Counted from the first letter of the stretch, positions 19,340 to 31,400 are shown. The stretch is DNA of 64,000 bases from Deinococcus depolymerans (GCF_039522025.1 NZ_BAAADB010000029.1:1-64000); one strand, 5' to 3'. Notes: generated from the letters alone by a model not told the origin. Translations and numbers: made by a program.

Positions 19340-20119
19340 TCAGTCGGGGTCGCTGGCCTCGCGCAGGTGGGACTGCACCTGGATGTCCCCGAAGGTCTCG
19401 TCCTGCTGCACGCTGAAATTTCCCTCCTTGACGCCCTCCAGCAACGCGGCGAAGTAGGTGGTCTGCTCACCCCAGTCCTGCGCGGGAATCCCGCGGAACG
19501 TGAAGGTCCGCAGGCGCGTCCCGAAGGCGCGCAGGGCGCCCAGCGCGTCGGCCAGGGACAGGCGGTCACGGGCCAGCAGCGGCACCTCGACCTGACGCAC
19601 GGCGTTCTGCGCGGCCTTCACGAGCCGGGCGAGGCTGCCCTGCGGGTTGCGGGGCCGTTCCCGGCGGGGCAGGTTCACGGGGACGGGGCGGGCGGGGATC
19701 AGGCCCTCGCGTTCGCGGCGGCGCGCGGCCAGGAATCCCACGAGGGCGTCCAGTTCCGCCAGGGCCTCCACGCCTCCCAGCACGTCGTCCAGCGGCTCGA
19801 ACCACTCGCCGCCCTCGTCGGACCCGTCCGGTTCGGGCTGGGGCAGCAGCAGACGGGCTTTCAGGGCGATCACGGCGGCCAGGGTGGGCAGCAGGTCGGG
19901 GTGCGCGCCTTCCAGCGGGCCGCCGGTCATGGCCTGCGCCCAGGTGAGGACGTCGCGCGTGAGGGTCAGCAGCGGCACCTCGCCCGGCCCGACCCGCCCG
20001 GATCTCAGCGCCGACGCGAGGTCCGCCAGGCTGCCCGTGAACGCCGGCAGCGTGACCGTGAACCCCGCCCCGGTCACGGGCGGCGGGGTGGGGGAGGGCA
20101 GTGCAGGAGCGGCGGTCAC
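19340..20119 (-). CDS. scpA: segregation and condensation protein A
   Basis: 259 residues. Kleisin of the bacterial SMC complex: the N-terminus (TVTLPAFTGSLADLASALR) matches the SMC-neck binding part and the end (FAALLEGVKEGNFSVQQDETFGDIQV) the winged helix that contacts the SMC head. The middle LAAVIALKARLLLPQPE is the usual ScpA stretch. No scpB is seen in the window. Start GTG at 20119, 19 bases after the trpS stop, so the two form an operon. Confidence 0.85.
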   Translation of the reverse strand: MTAAPALPSPTPPPVTGAGFTVTLPAFTGSLADLASALRSGRVGPGEVPLLTLTRDVLTWAQAMTGGPLEGAHPDLLPTLAAVIALKARLLLPQPEPDGSDEGGEWFEPLDDVLGGVEALAELDALVGFLAARRREREGLIPARPVPVNLPRRERPRNPQGSLARLVKAAQNAVRQVEVPLLARDRLSLADALGALRAFGTRLRTFTFRGIPAQDWGEQTTYFAALLEGVKEGNFSVQQDETFGDIQVQSHLREASDPD

Positions 20120-20138
20120 GGGTGAAGGGGGGCGGAAC

Positions 20139-21137
<999 letters not shown>

Positions 21138-21318
21138 AACCCCGTGATTCTAGCGGGCGCCGCCCGCAACAGGCCGACGCGGCCACCGGCCGGCACGAAA
21201 AAGCCCCGCACGGGGCGGGGCCGGAACAGGGGAACTGCGGCACACCTGCGCGCCTCCACCCGGACGGAACGGTTCTGGTAGACCGTGGCGTCCGGGTCCG
21301 TGGGGCTTGCCGGCGTTA

Positions 21319-21427
21319 TACGGACTGCCGTTTGTTTCGTTCACAGATCGGAACACCACCGATCTGTCAACTCCACGTCCGGAACCCGCCCAGCTCCTCC
21401 TCTGCGGAGCAGCTCTCCGAGTCCGTA
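21319..21427. mobile_element. MITE copy, 109 bp variant
   Basis: Starts TACGGACTGCCGTTTG, ends CGAGTCCGTA, flanked by TTA at 21316-21318 and 21428-21430. Its inner hairpin is CAGATCGG (21344-21351) with CCGATCTG (21359-21366), different in sequence but equal in position to the hairpin in the neighbour copy. No coding capacity. The right TTA is shared with the next copy. The remainder of 21138-21318 has no gene. Confidence 0.85.
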
Positions 21428-21430
21428 TTA

Positions 21431-21563
21431 TACGGATTCCGTTTGTTTCGCCGACAATCCGGAACTTCACCGGATTGCCGACTCCACGTCCGGAACCCGT
21501 TTTGCTCCCACTCGCTCCGCTCGGATTGAACGGGCTTTGCAGCCCATTCAATCGGAGTCCGTA
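21431..21563. mobile_element. MITE copy, 133 bp
   Basis: Starts TACGGATTCCGTTTG, ends CGGAGTCCGTA, flanked by TTA at 21428-21430 and 21564-21566. The second TTA is the complement of the TAA stop of the foldase gene. Inner hairpins are CAATCCGG (21455-21462) with CCGGATTG (21470-21477) and GGGCT with AGCCC near the right end. No ORF. Confidence 0.9.
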
Positions 21564-23462
21564 TTACTTGTCGGCGGGGGGAGCGGCGCTGTCGCTGCTG
21601 CCTGCCGGGGTCTTGCTGTCCGTGGCGGGCGCCTTGCTGTCCTGACCGCTGCTGTCCTCGGTCTTGGGAGCGGCCTTGGGTGCGGCGGCCTCCACGCGTT
21701 TCTGCTGGGCGGCCAGGACGGTCTTGAGGTTGTCCTTCGGTTTCAGGCTGGCCACCTGGGCGTCCAGGAACTTCTGCCCTTCCCCGCTCTTCTTCTGGGC
21801 CAGGACCTGGGACTCGATCTGGGCGCGCACGGCGCTCAGCGGCTGGGTCGCGGCGGGTTTCAGGTCCGTCACGAACGCCACCGAGTAGCGCGCACCGACC
21901 TTCACCGGGTCGCTCAGGCTGCCCTCGCCCGCGTCGCGCAGGCTGCGGGCGTCGAACACGGCGGCGTTCAGTTCCTCGCTGAGCTTGCCGTCGCCGGCGG
22001 TCACGTTCCCACGCTCACTGACCGTGCCGCCCGCCTTGCCGGCCGCCGCGGCGAAGTCCGCCCTGCCGTCGTAGCTGTTGCGGAACGCCAGCGCGGCCGC
22101 CTGATCCTTGAAGCTGGCCTCGAGGACCGTGCCGCTGGCCGGCGTCTGGAACTGCGCCTTGTTCTGCGTGTAGAAGTCGCTGATGTCGGCGTCCGTGACC
22201 TTCACGTTCCGCGCGCCGTACGCCGCGATTCCGGCGGCGAGTTCCTGCCGGGTACCGGTCAGGTTCAGTTTCAGGCGTTCGGCGATGGTGGGCGCGGCGT
22301 ACCCGGCGAGCAGCTGCTGCACCACCTGCGGCTTCAGGATCGAGTTCACGAGCTGCGAGGCCTGCTCGGGCTGCACCTGCTGAAGCAGGGACGTGAACTG
22401 CTGGTTGTTCACGACCTGCTCGATCACCTTCGAGTACGGGATGTTCTGCCCGGCGATGGTCGCCACGGTGGGGTCCTCGACCTTCCAGTTCAGGTCCTTG
22501 AATTCCACCTTGGCGTCTTTTTCCAGGCCGGCCACCCAGGCTTCCACGGCGGCGTTCTTCTTCTGTTCGTTCACGGCCGCCGCAATGTCGGTCCTGGCGT
22601 CCGCGAAGGCTTTCGGGGCGGGGGCCAGGTACTTCTCGACCTTCACGATGTAGAACTTCCCGCCGCTCTCGGTCACGTCGGTCAGGCCGCCGTCGGTCAG
22701 GGCGAAGGCGGCCGCGCCCACCTCGGCGGGCAGCGCCACCTGCGCCACGGGGCGCGGCACGCCGTTCTCGATGGGGCCCAGCGCGCCGCCACGGTCGGCG
22801 AACTCGCTGCTGTTGGCCTTGGCGAGCGCGGCGAAGTCCGCGCCGTCCCGCGCCTGTTTCAGCAGGGCCTGCGCCTTGGCCTTGTCGGCCACGACGATCT
22901 GGCGACCCTGAATGCGGGCGTCCGTCTGGAACTTGTCGGTGTTCAGGTCGTAGTACGCCCGGAGTTCCGCGTCGGTCGCGGCGGGAACGCCCTTCTTGAT
23001 CTCGTCGACGCGGCGCTCGATGGCGAGGCTCTGGCGGACCTGCTCGCGGTACGAGCTGTCGGTCAGGCCCGCGCCCTGCAGGGCGTCCGTCCATTTCTTG
23101 TTGTCGGTCAGCTGGTTGGCCTCGCGGACCTCCTTGACCTTGGCGGCCACGTCGGCGCGGCTCACGCGGATGTCCTTCACGGCGTTCTTCACCAGCGTCT
23201 GCTGGATCTGCTGCGCCACCACGAAGGTCTTGAAGTCGTCGCCCAGCACGCCGGTATCGGTGCTGGCCAGCACGGGGTTGGCGCGGCGGGCCGCTTCGAG
23301 TTCCTCGACGGTGACGGTCGCGCCGTTCACGGTCAGGGCGGGGGTGCCGGTCTTGCGGTTGAACAGCTCCCCGACGTTCGGGGTGAACTGGTAAGCCATG
23401 CCCACGATCAGCAGCAGGGCCAGAACGCCGAGCATGACGTTCACGAATTTCTTCTTGTTCAC
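21564..23462 (-). CDS. membrane-anchored parvulin-type peptidyl-prolyl isomerase
   Basis: 632 residues with one N-terminal membrane anchor (VMLGVLALLLIVGMAYQF, about 8-26) and a large extracytoplasmic part, the PpiD/PrsA layout. A SurA-N-like helical region (about 40-175) precedes a parvulin domain at about 185-290 (RQIVVADKAKAQALLKQARD, GGALGPIENG). A second, weaker PPIase-like unit is at about 445-560. The tail is a low-complexity lysine/alanine/serine stretch. Likely helps fold exported proteins. Start GTG at 23462 with GAAGGAGA correctly spaced. The stop codon TAA is one copy of a MITE target duplication. Confidence 0.85.
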   Translation of the reverse strand: MNKKKFVNVMLGVLALLLIVGMAYQFTPNVGELFNRKTGTPALTVNGATVTVEELEAARRANPVLASTDTGVLGDDFKTFVVAQQIQQTLVKNAVKDIRVSRADVAAKVKEVREANQLTDNKKWTDALQGAGLTDSSYREQVRQSLAIERRVDEIKKGVPAATDAELRAYYDLNTDKFQTDARIQGRQIVVADKAKAQALLKQARDGADFAALAKANSSEFADRGGALGPIENGVPRPVAQVALPAEVGAAAFALTDGGLTDVTESGGKFYIVKVEKYLAPAPKAFADARTDIAAAVNEQKKNAAVEAWVAGLEKDAKVEFKDLNWKVEDPTVATIAGQNIPYSKVIEQVVNNQQFTSLLQQVQPEQASQLVNSILKPQVVQQLLAGYAAPTIAERLKLNLTGTRQELAAGIAAYGARNVKVTDADISDFYTQNKAQFQTPASGTVLEASFKDQAAALAFRNSYDGRADFAAAAGKAGGTVSERGNVTAGDGKLSEELNAAVFDARSLRDAGEGSLSDPVKVGARYSVAFVTDLKPAATQPLSAVRAQIESQVLAQKKSGEGQKFLDAQVASLKPKDNLKTVLAAQQKRVEAAAPKAAPKTEDSSGQDSKAPATDSKTPAGSSDSAAPPADK

Positions 23463-23491
23463 TTGATCTCCTTCATGCGAAGTGCTAGGGT
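23463..23491 (+). promoter_or_regulatory. tRNA-Arg promoter
   Basis: -35 box TTGATC (23463-23468) and -10 box TAGGGT (23486-23491) with a 17-base spacer, 11 bases ahead of the tRNA 5' end. It overlaps the ribosome site of the divergent foldase gene. Confidence 0.65.
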
Positions 23492-23502
23492 ACGCGAGCT
23501 AT

Positions 23503-23579
<77 letters not shown>

Positions 23580-23591
23580 TAAGATCCATGA

Positions 23592-23617
23592 ACGCCACCC
23601 CTGCGGGTGGTGTTTTT
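23592..23617 (+). terminator. tRNA-Arg terminator
   Basis: Stem CGCCACCC with GGGTGGTG around CTGC, followed by TTTTT. A classic intrinsic terminator 13 bases past the tRNA. Confidence 0.85.
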
Positions 23618-23826
23618 GTTCAGGGGTCCGCCCGTCACGCGCAGGCGCCTTGGCGGGATTGTCTGGAGTCGCACGCGCCGGATTCTAGCACGCAAGGTTA
23701 AGCGGACGTGAAGCAGGAAACGGCGTCCACGGCACTCTTTTTCCACCTCGGCCGCCCCCGTCGCCGGCCGGTCGACCGTGGCCCGTGTTCCCACCCGTGC
23801 GCCGTGCGCCCTGTACGCTGTCACGC

Positions 23827-24828
23827 ATGAGTGCCCCGATCAACCTCCTGACCCTGCTCGAAACGCTGCCCGGCTCGTACGCCGGTCCCGCCCGCCCCGA
23901 CGAGGCCCCCTACGGCCTGGTCGGCGTGGGCGAGGGCGCCCTGGCCGCCGCCATCGCCCAGACCCTGATTGCCAGCAGTCTCACGCGCGGCGGCACGCAG
24001 TTCGTGCTCGGCAGCCCCGACGCCACGGCCCTCGCCACCGATTACGCCGACCTGGCCGTCGTGGCCGGCGCGAACGCCCGCCGCGTCGCCACCGGCGGCA
24101 CCCCCGAGGAGATCGACGTGCTGGTCCCCGGCGGGCCGCTCGCCACGTATCACTTCGCGCAGTTCGTCGCGCACGCCAGCGGCCACAGCGACGAGGCCGC
24201 CGCCGCCGACGCCCTGCTGGCCGACCTCGCCGCGCGCTGCGCCCCGCACGTCACCGAGAACAACCCTGCCCGCGACCTCGCCTGGAGCCTGTGGGGCCGC
24301 ACGCCCCTGCTGCTCGCCGCGCCCGAGGCCGAGGCCATGCCGCACGCCTGGCAGCAGCTGCTGGCCCGCACCGGCAAGACCCTGAGCATCCCGGTACTGG
24401 GCGACCCGCTGCCCTTCGTGACCGGCGCCTTCGAGGCGCAACACGAGAAGGGCGACGCCAAGGTCGCCCTGATCCTCGGGGACGCCGACGACACCCTGCT
24501 GCTGGCCCGCGAGATCCTCGAGAGCCGCATCGACGAGATCATTCACGTGCCGTACCCGGACGGCGCCGTCGGTTACCCCGCCGCGCTGGCCCTGTGGTAC
24601 TTCGGCGCGTGGGTCGCCGCGTACCTCGCCGAACGCTACGGGCAGGAGCCCGGCGACCTGCCCGTCCTGGCCCGCGCGCAGGGCGTCATGAGCGGCGAGG
24701 ACCGCGAGAACGCCCGCCTCGCCGCGCCCCGTGACGACCTGCGCCGCACCAACGTCCTGAAAGACTGGGCCGACGACCAGGACGTGGACGACGTGGAACT
24801 CGACGAGGACGACCGCGACGACGGGTAA
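23827..24828 (+). CDS. SIS-domain phosphosugar isomerase-like protein
   Basis: 333 residues. Resembles the bifunctional phosphoglucose/phosphomannose isomerase branch, as found in Thermus: a short N-terminal SIS-like half, and a C-terminal part (LSIPVLGDPLPFVTGAFEAQ, LALWYFGAWVAAYLAERYGQEPGD) matching the bacterial PGI C-terminal domain. The first half is weak in canonical SIS motifs, so catalysis on glucose- or mannose-6-phosphate is likely but not certain. The end is strongly acidic (DDQDVDDVELDEDDRDD). TACGCT seven bases before the ATG at 23827 gives a leaderless start. The stop TAA abuts a MITE derivative. Confidence 0.75.
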   Translation: MSAPINLLTLLETLPGSYAGPARPDEAPYGLVGVGEGALAAAIAQTLIASSLTRGGTQFVLGSPDATALATDYADLAVVAGANARRVATGGTPEEIDVLVPGGPLATYHFAQFVAHASGHSDEAAAADALLADLAARCAPHVTENNPARDLAWSLWGRTPLLLAAPEAEAMPHAWQQLLARTGKTLSIPVLGDPLPFVTGAFEAQHEKGDAKVALILGDADDTLLLAREILESRIDEIIHVPYPDGAVGYPAALALWYFGAWVAAYLAERYGQEPGDLPVLARAQGVMSGEDRENARLAAPRDDLRRTNVLKDWADDQDVDDVELDEDDRDDG

Positions 24829-24877
24829 TACGGACTCCGATTGAATGGCTTACAAAGCCGTTCAATCCGGGTCCGTG
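24829..24877. mobile_element. 49-bp internally deleted MITE
   Basis: Begins TACGGACTCCGATTG and ends GGTCCGTG. Only the two end regions remain and fold into one long hairpin (GATTGAATGGCTT with AGCCGTTCAATC). The left flank TAA is the stop codon of the SIS gene; the right flank TCA does not match, so the duplication has decayed. Probably also ends transcription. Confidence 0.75.
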
Positions 24878-24936
24878 TCATCCGTTTGCGGGGCGCGGCG
24901 AGGCGGGGTGGTTCTTCACCGCGCCCTGCGCCCAGT

Positions 24937-25899
24937 TCAGTGCAGGGGGACGTGTCCGGGGAAGCCGATGAGCAGGTCGAGCAGGTCGCCGACCATGGCG
25001 CTGGCCGTGACCATGCCGCCGGCGCCGCCCCCGGCGAAGATCAGGGTGCCGCATTCCTCGCCCTCGTACACCATGGCGTTGCGGCTGGCGCCGGCGGTGC
25101 ACAGCGCGTGCGTTTCCGGCAGGGACTGCGGCGCGACGCGGGCCTGCCACTCGCCGTTCACCGCCTCGAGTTCCGCGACGAGTTTGATGCGTTCGCCGCG
25201 TGCGCGGGCGGCCTGGATGTCGGCCTGCGTGATGTGCTCGATGCCCTGCACCTGCACGCGGTCGTACCGGAAGTTCCCGTCGGCGCAGAAGCGGGCCAGG
25301 ACCGTGAGTTTGTGGGCGGTGTCGAAGCCACCGACGTCCAGGGTGGGCGGGTCCTCGGCGTACCCGAGCGCCTGCGCCTCGGCGAGGGCCTGCGCGTAGT
25401 CCTTGCCGCCTTCCATCTGGGTCAGGATGTACAGGCAGGTGCCGTTCAGGACGGCCTGCAGGCGCGTGAAGGTGCTGGCGCGCAGCACGGTGCTCATGGG
25501 GCCGATGACGGGCGTGCCGGCCATCACGGACGCCTCGTAGTACAGCTTGCCGTTCAGGGCGTGGTCGCGCAGTTCGTCCCAGCATTCGGCCAGCAGCGCC
25601 TTGTTGGCCGTGATGACGGGCCGCCCGGAGCGCAGGTAGGGGCGCAGCATGGTCATGGGCAGCTGCACGCCGCCCATCGCCTCGATCACGACCTCGCACT
25701 CCTGCAGGAAGGCGGGGTCGGTGGTGAGGGGCGTCCCGGCCGGAACGCGCCGCTCGCGGGTCGTGTCGCGCACCAGGACGCCCACCACCTCGATGCGCAC
25801 GCCCAGGTCCGCGAAGATCGCCTCGCGACGCTCGATCAGGTTCAGGACGTCCTGGCCCACGGTGCCACAGCCCAGCATGCCCACGGTCACGGTTCTCAT
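24937..25899 (-). CDS. hom: homoserine dehydrogenase (without ACT domain)
   Basis: 320 residues; NAD(P)H-dependent reduction of aspartate semialdehyde to homoserine for threonine and methionine. NAD loop [12 protein letters not shown] at the N-terminus, then ITANKALLA, catalytic-region [14 protein letters not shown] and [11 protein letters not shown]. The C-terminal ACT domain of enzymes of about 430 residues is missing, so threonine feedback through that domain is not expected. TACAGT seven bases ahead of the ATG at 25899 gives a leaderless start and rejects the longer frame. Confidence 0.93.
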   Translation of the reverse strand: MRTVTVGMLGCGTVGQDVLNLIERREAIFADLGVRIEVVGVLVRDTTRERRVPAGTPLTTDPAFLQECEVVIEAMGGVQLPMTMLRPYLRSGRPVITANKALLAECWDELRDHALNGKLYYEASVMAGTPVIGPMSTVLRASTFTRLQAVLNGTCLYILTQMEGGKDYAQALAEAQALGYAEDPPTLDVGGFDTAHKLTVLARFCADGNFRYDRVQVQGIEHITQADIQAARARGERIKLVAELEAVNGEWQARVAPQSLPETHALCTAGASRNAMVYEGEECGTLIFAGGGAGGMVTASAMVGDLLDLLIGFPGHVPLH

Positions 25900-26046
25900 G
25901 CGTCCGACTGTAGCGTCCGTCCCGCCGCGCCCGGGCCGGCCGGGATAGGTGAGGGGAGGGGCGCCGCAACGCTGAACGTGAAGCCTTTCAATCGAAATGC
26001 CCAAGGACGCCGGCGGAACGGTTCGGTGCCACAAAGGCCGGGACGC

Positions 26047-26052
26047 TAGACT
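26047..26052 (+). promoter_or_regulatory. -10 box for the prfA unit
   Basis: TAGACT six bases before an ATG at 26059, the same spacing seen at leaderless genes in this window. It would start transcription 190 bases ahead of prfA, at a micro-ORF. Confidence 0.5.
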
Positions 26053-26058
26053 GCGTGC

Positions 26059-26133
26059 ATGTTTCCCGTGTTCACCTTCTGTCCGCACCGGCCCTGTCCG
26101 CCCGGACCGGCGTGTCAGGTCCGGTCCCCATGA
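26059..26133 (+). CDS. leaderless micro-ORF 1 upstream of prfA
   Basis: 24 codons (begins [16 protein letters not shown]), starting right behind the TAGACT box. Its TGA overlaps the ATG of the next small frame (ATGA at 26130-26133). It contains three cysteines and many prolines. No family. Evidence is layout only: leaderless start plus overlap. It may control prfA translation rather than make a useful peptide. Confidence 0.35.
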   Translation: MFPVFTFCPHRPCPPGPACQVRSP

Positions 26134-26248
26134 CGCCGCGTTCCGCTGTTCCGTTCACCTTTCACCACGCCGGGCGACCAACGCCAGGCCCGGACGCCGC
26201 TCCCCGGAATCAGGGCGCAGCTGAACGCGACGCGGCGCCGGGGGCCGC

Positions 26249-26252
<4 letters not shown>
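26130..26252 (+). CDS. micro-ORF 2, coupled to prfA
   Basis: 40 codons starting [15 protein letters not shown]. The start overlaps the stop of micro-ORF 1 and its stop TGA overlaps the prfA start (ATGA at 26249-26252). prfA has no clear ribosome site of its own, so ribosomes arriving through this chain could supply it. No similarity recognised. The existence of the peptide is unproven. Confidence 0.35.
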
Positions 26253-27335
<1,083 letters not shown>

Positions 27336-27349
<14 letters not shown>

Positions 27350-27830
27350 CCTGCTGGTCGCCGCCGGCATCCTCCGTGACCGCGCCGGGCGGGTGCTGCT
27401 GGTCGGCAACGACTGGCAGGGCCACGGCCGGGTGCGCCACACCCTGCCCGGCGGGGTGGTGGAACCCGGCGAGACCCTCCCGGAAGCGCTGTACCGCGAG
27501 ATCTTCGAGGAAACCGGCCTGAAGCTCACGGGCATCAAGCACATGGCGTACACCGTGCACATCGAGGACGAGCGGCGTGGCGAGCGCGCCATCGCCGTCG
27601 CGTTCGAGGCCACCTGGGACGGCCTGCTGAACCCCGCCGACCCGGACGGTTTCATCGTGGAGGCGCGGTTCTGCACGCTGGAGGAGGCGCTGGACCTGAT
27701 CGAGTCGCCGCCCATGCGTGAACCCCTGAGCGACTTCCTGAAGACAGGGGAGCCCGGACGGTTCTACGCGTTCAAGGGCTGGGACGGGCGGGGAGGACTG
27801 CGCATACCGGCGCTGAAACCCCGCCCCTGA
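27336..27830 (+). CDS. Nudix hydrolase
   Basis: 164 residues. The Nudix box is complete ([18 protein letters not shown] then FEETGL), the metal-binding helix of pyrophosphohydrolases of nucleotides and related compounds. The N-terminal [20 protein letters not shown] is the usual first strand. The substrate cannot be named; Deinococcus genomes hold many Nudix paralogs. GGAGG precedes the ATG at 27336, inside the prfA 3' end. A MITE copy begins seven bases after the stop. Confidence 0.88.
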
Positions 27831-27837
27831 CGTCTCA

Positions 27838-27970
27838 TACGGACTCCGATTGAATGGGCTGCAAAGCCCGTTCAATCCGAGCGAAGCGAGTGGAAGCAAA
27901 ACGGGTTCCGGACGTGGAGTCGGCAATCCGGTGAAGTTCCGGATTGTAGGCGAAACAAACGGAATCCGTA
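27838..27970. mobile_element. MITE copy, 133 bp
   Basis: Starts TACGGACTCCGATTG, ends CGGAATCCGTA, flanked by TCA on both sides (27835-27837 and 27971-27973). Inner hairpins are GGGCT-GCAA-AGCCC and CAATCCGG with CCGGATTG. No ORF. Lies after the Nudix gene. Confidence 0.92.
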
Positions 27971-28029
27971 TCAGGCGCCGGCAGAACGCCCCGACCGGTG
28001 ACGGGTCGGGGCGCACCAGACAGCCGGAG

Positions 28030-28150
28030 TCCTGCTCATCCGGAACGGCCACCGGATGGCCAGCGCCACGCCCGGCAGTCCGTTCTGCTTCCACGCTGCG
28101 GCGCCGCTCTCCGGGTCGCTTCGCTCGGCCTGAACGGTTCCCGCACACCG
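28030..28150. repeat. diverged MITE copy
   Basis: Related to the reverse orientation of the MITE: CATCCGG-AACGGC-CACCGGATG as the inner hairpin, then GCCACGCCCGGCAGTCCG and a CTTCGCTCGG block before GAACGG and CCGTTC. Ends have decayed. It fills the space before the greA 3' end. Confidence 0.6.
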
Positions 28151-28165
28151 TTCAAGCGAAGCCCA

Positions 28166-28633
28166 TCAGTAGTCGACGGCCAGGATCTCGAACTCGGCGT
28201 TGCCCTTGGGCAGCTGCACCGTGACCTTCTCACCGGCTTTGCGGCCGGCCAGGGCCTTGCCGATGGGGCTGGCGTCACTGATCTTGCCCTTGAGCACGTC
28301 CACCTCGTAGGTGCCGACCAGCTCGAACTTGTGTTCCTTGCCCTTGGCGTCTTTCACGGTGACCTTCGCGCCCAGCCCGGCGCCGCCGCTGCTGTCCTCC
28401 TCGATGATCACCGAGCGTTCCAGCTGGCTTTCCAGTTCGGCGATGCGGGCCTCGTTCTCGGACTGCTGCATGCGCGCCTCGTCGTAGGCGGCACTTTCGC
28501 GCAGGTCGCCGTCCGCGATGGCGCGGCCCATGTTCTCGGAAATTTCCTCGCGTTTGGTGGTCTTCAGGAAGTGAAGGGTTTCGAGCAGTTTGTCATACCC
28601 GCGCTGGGTCATGGTGATGCGTGCTTTCGTCAT
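28166..28633 (-). CDS. greA: transcription elongation factor GreA
   Basis: 155 residues. N-terminal coiled coil with the tip GDLRESAAYDEAR, which keeps the acidic pair (D and E of GDL-E) needed to stimulate RNA cleavage by RNA polymerase, and a C-terminal FKBP-like domain (GTYEVDVLKGKISDASPIG, GKALAGRKAGEKV). The retained tip acids favour GreA over the Deinococcus/Thermus inhibitor Gfh1. TATACT lies nine bases ahead of the ATG at 28633, so little or no leader is made. Confidence 0.93.
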   Translation of the reverse strand: MTKARITMTQRGYDKLLETLHFLKTTKREEISENMGRAIADGDLRESAAYDEARMQQSENEARIAELESQLERSVIIEEDSSGGAGLGAKVTVKDAKGKEHKFELVGTYEVDVLKGKISDASPIGKALAGRKAGEKVTVQLPKGNAEFEILAVDY

Positions 28634-28756
28634 AGACAGTCAAGTATAGAGCCTGCCGCTGTGAAGGTACGTGTGAGCCGACGCGCCCGGCGTACATGAA
28701 GAAGGCCCCACGCCCGTCCCCACCTACCTTCAGCTGCCGCCGGGTACGCTGCCGGC

Positions 28757-29083
28757 ATGACCCGCAAGAACGATTCCGACTACGCCCCGGAGGGCGAGGT
28801 CCGCGACGACGGCACCACCGGCGAGCTCCTGCAGGACAAGATGACCGCCGAGAGCCTGCTGCGCGGCGCCGCGAGCAGCGACACCACCAACCCGAACGAC
28901 CAGCCGGGCTTCAATGACGGCGTGCTGGGCGGCCATGATTTCGAGGACCGGCAGGGCACCCCGAACAACGACGGCGACAGTGACCTGGGAGGCCGCGCCA
29001 GCGGGGGAGAGGGCGCGCAGCGCAGCGGCGGCGTGGACGGCGGCCCGGCCCGCACCACCCCGCTTCCCGGCACCGACCGGTAA
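28757..29083 (+). CDS. hypothetical hydrophilic protein
   Basis: 108 residues, strongly hydrophilic and glycine/aspartate-rich (NNDGDSDLGGRASGGEGAQR), predicted disordered, without cysteine, signal or membrane segment. TACGCT six bases before the ATG at 28757 supports a real leaderless gene. Such proteins occur in desiccation-tolerant bacteria, but nothing here proves that role. An imperfect hairpin related to the MITE left arm follows at 29091-29128. Confidence 0.6.
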   Translation: MTRKNDSDYAPEGEVRDDGTTGELLQDKMTAESLLRGAASSDTTNPNDQPGFNDGVLGGHDFEDRQGTPNNDGDSDLGGRASGGEGAQRSGGVDGGPARTTPLPGTDR

Positions 29084-29090
29084 CCCGGCC

Positions 29091-29128
29091 CCCGGATTGA
29101 ATGGTGGGCAACCCCCGTTCAGTCCGGG
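29091..29128 (+). repeat. hairpin related to MITE left arm
   Basis: CCCGGATTGAATGG and CCGTTCAGTCCGGG pair imperfectly. It resembles the 49-bp deleted element and lies eight bases after a stop codon, so it may terminate transcription. Confidence 0.5.
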
Positions 29129-29236
29129 CGGATTCGCACTGCGGAACCAGGGGTGAGCGACACAGCGGACAGGACCCGCACCGTCCGGGCAGACCGCCGA
29201 GCCCGCCGGAGAGGGAGGCTCCTCTCCGGCCTTGCT

Positions 29237-30323
<1,087 letters not shown>

Positions 30324-30331
<8 letters not shown>

Positions 30332-31121
30332 CCTGGAACTCCGCCGGGCGTTTGTTCAAGAAGGCGTCCACGCCCTCGCGGAAGTCCTTGGTCGCGACCG
30401 TCATGCCGAACAGGTCGGCCTCGATCTCCAGGCCACCTTCCAGGGTGGTGTCCATACCGCGCCGCACGGCTTCCTTGACCAGCGACACGGCGATGGGCGC
30501 GTTTTTCAGCATGGCCTCGGCCACCTCGCGCGCCTTGGTCAGGGCGTTGTCGGCCACGTAGTTCACGAGGCCCATGGCGAGCGCCTCGTCGGCCTTGACC
30601 TGCCGGGCCGTGAGGATCAGGTCCAGGGCGCGGCCCGTGCCGATCAGGCGCGGCAGGCGCTGGGTGCCGCCGAACCCCGGGATCAGGCCCAGGCCCGTCT
30701 CCGGCAGGCCCAGGCGGGCGCCCGTGGACGCCACGCGCACGTCGCAGGCCAGCGCGAGTTCCAGCCCGCCGCCGAGTGCGTAGCCGTTGATGGCCGCGAT
30801 CACCGGGATGGGCAGGCTGCTGATCTGATGCATGACGTCCTGCCCGGCCAGCGCCAGTTCGCGGCCGTCGTACACGCCTTCGAGGTCCCCGAACTCGCTG
30901 ATGTCCGCGCCGGCCACGAAGGCCTTCTCGCCGCCGCCCGTGATGATCAGCGCGCCGACCTCGGCGTCCTCGATGATCATGTTCACGGCCTGCGCGATCT
31001 CCGAGAGCGTGTCGGCGTTCAGGGCGTTCAGCGCCCGGGGGCGGTTGACGGTCAGCACGGCGATGGGGCCATGCTGGTCGATCTGCACGTTGTTGAATTC
31101 CAGTTCGTCGAGTTGCGTCAT
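30324..31121 (-). CDS. enoyl-CoA hydratase/isomerase family protein
   Basis: 265 residues, crotonase fold. Oxyanion-hole regions are AFVAGADISEF and INGYALGGGLELALACD; the catalytic region LPETGLGLIPGFGGTQRLPR holds the usual glutamates. The sequence is close to short-chain enoyl-CoA hydratases of fatty acid breakdown, which hydrate trans-2-enoyl-CoA. The family start is MTQLDELEFNNVQI (ATG at 31121); the longer frame is proline/glycine-rich and unsupported. Upstream of the HD gene in the same unit. Confidence 0.9.
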
Positions 31122-31246
31122 GGAATCATCCTGCCACAGCCCGCGCCGCCACGGCCCGCGCCGCCCCCCGCCCCCGCTGCCGCCATGCGGCGCGCCCGTC
31201 ACCGCCCGCGTCCGGCTCCGGCCTGTCCCGGAACGGGGCCGGGTGA

Positions 31247-31400
31247 TACGGACTCCGATTGAATGGGCTGCAAAGCCCGCTGGGTCCGGGCGGATGCGAC
31301 TCGGAGGGCTGCCCCGCCGTGGAGGAGTGCGACGGATTCCGTTTGTTCCGTTGACACCCCGCCAGCGCAGCGGGTTGCCAGCGCCACGCCGGGGGCGGGC
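31247..31400. repeat. composite MITE remnants
   Basis: Left part 31247 to about 31327 begins TACGGACTCCGATTG after TGA (31244-31246), like the piece at 139-205. From about 31328 a second, reversed end begins GACGGATTCCGTTTG with a hairpin core CCCCGCC...GCGGG. Together with GC-rich flanks this fills the 310-bp gap between the echA start and the deoD end; I see no gene there. Confidence 0.65.

Noticed and set aside
21319..21563. Small genes inside the MITE pair
   Set aside because: Open frames of 60-110 codons recur in all copies only because the element has few stops; none has a ribosome site or consistent frame across copies.
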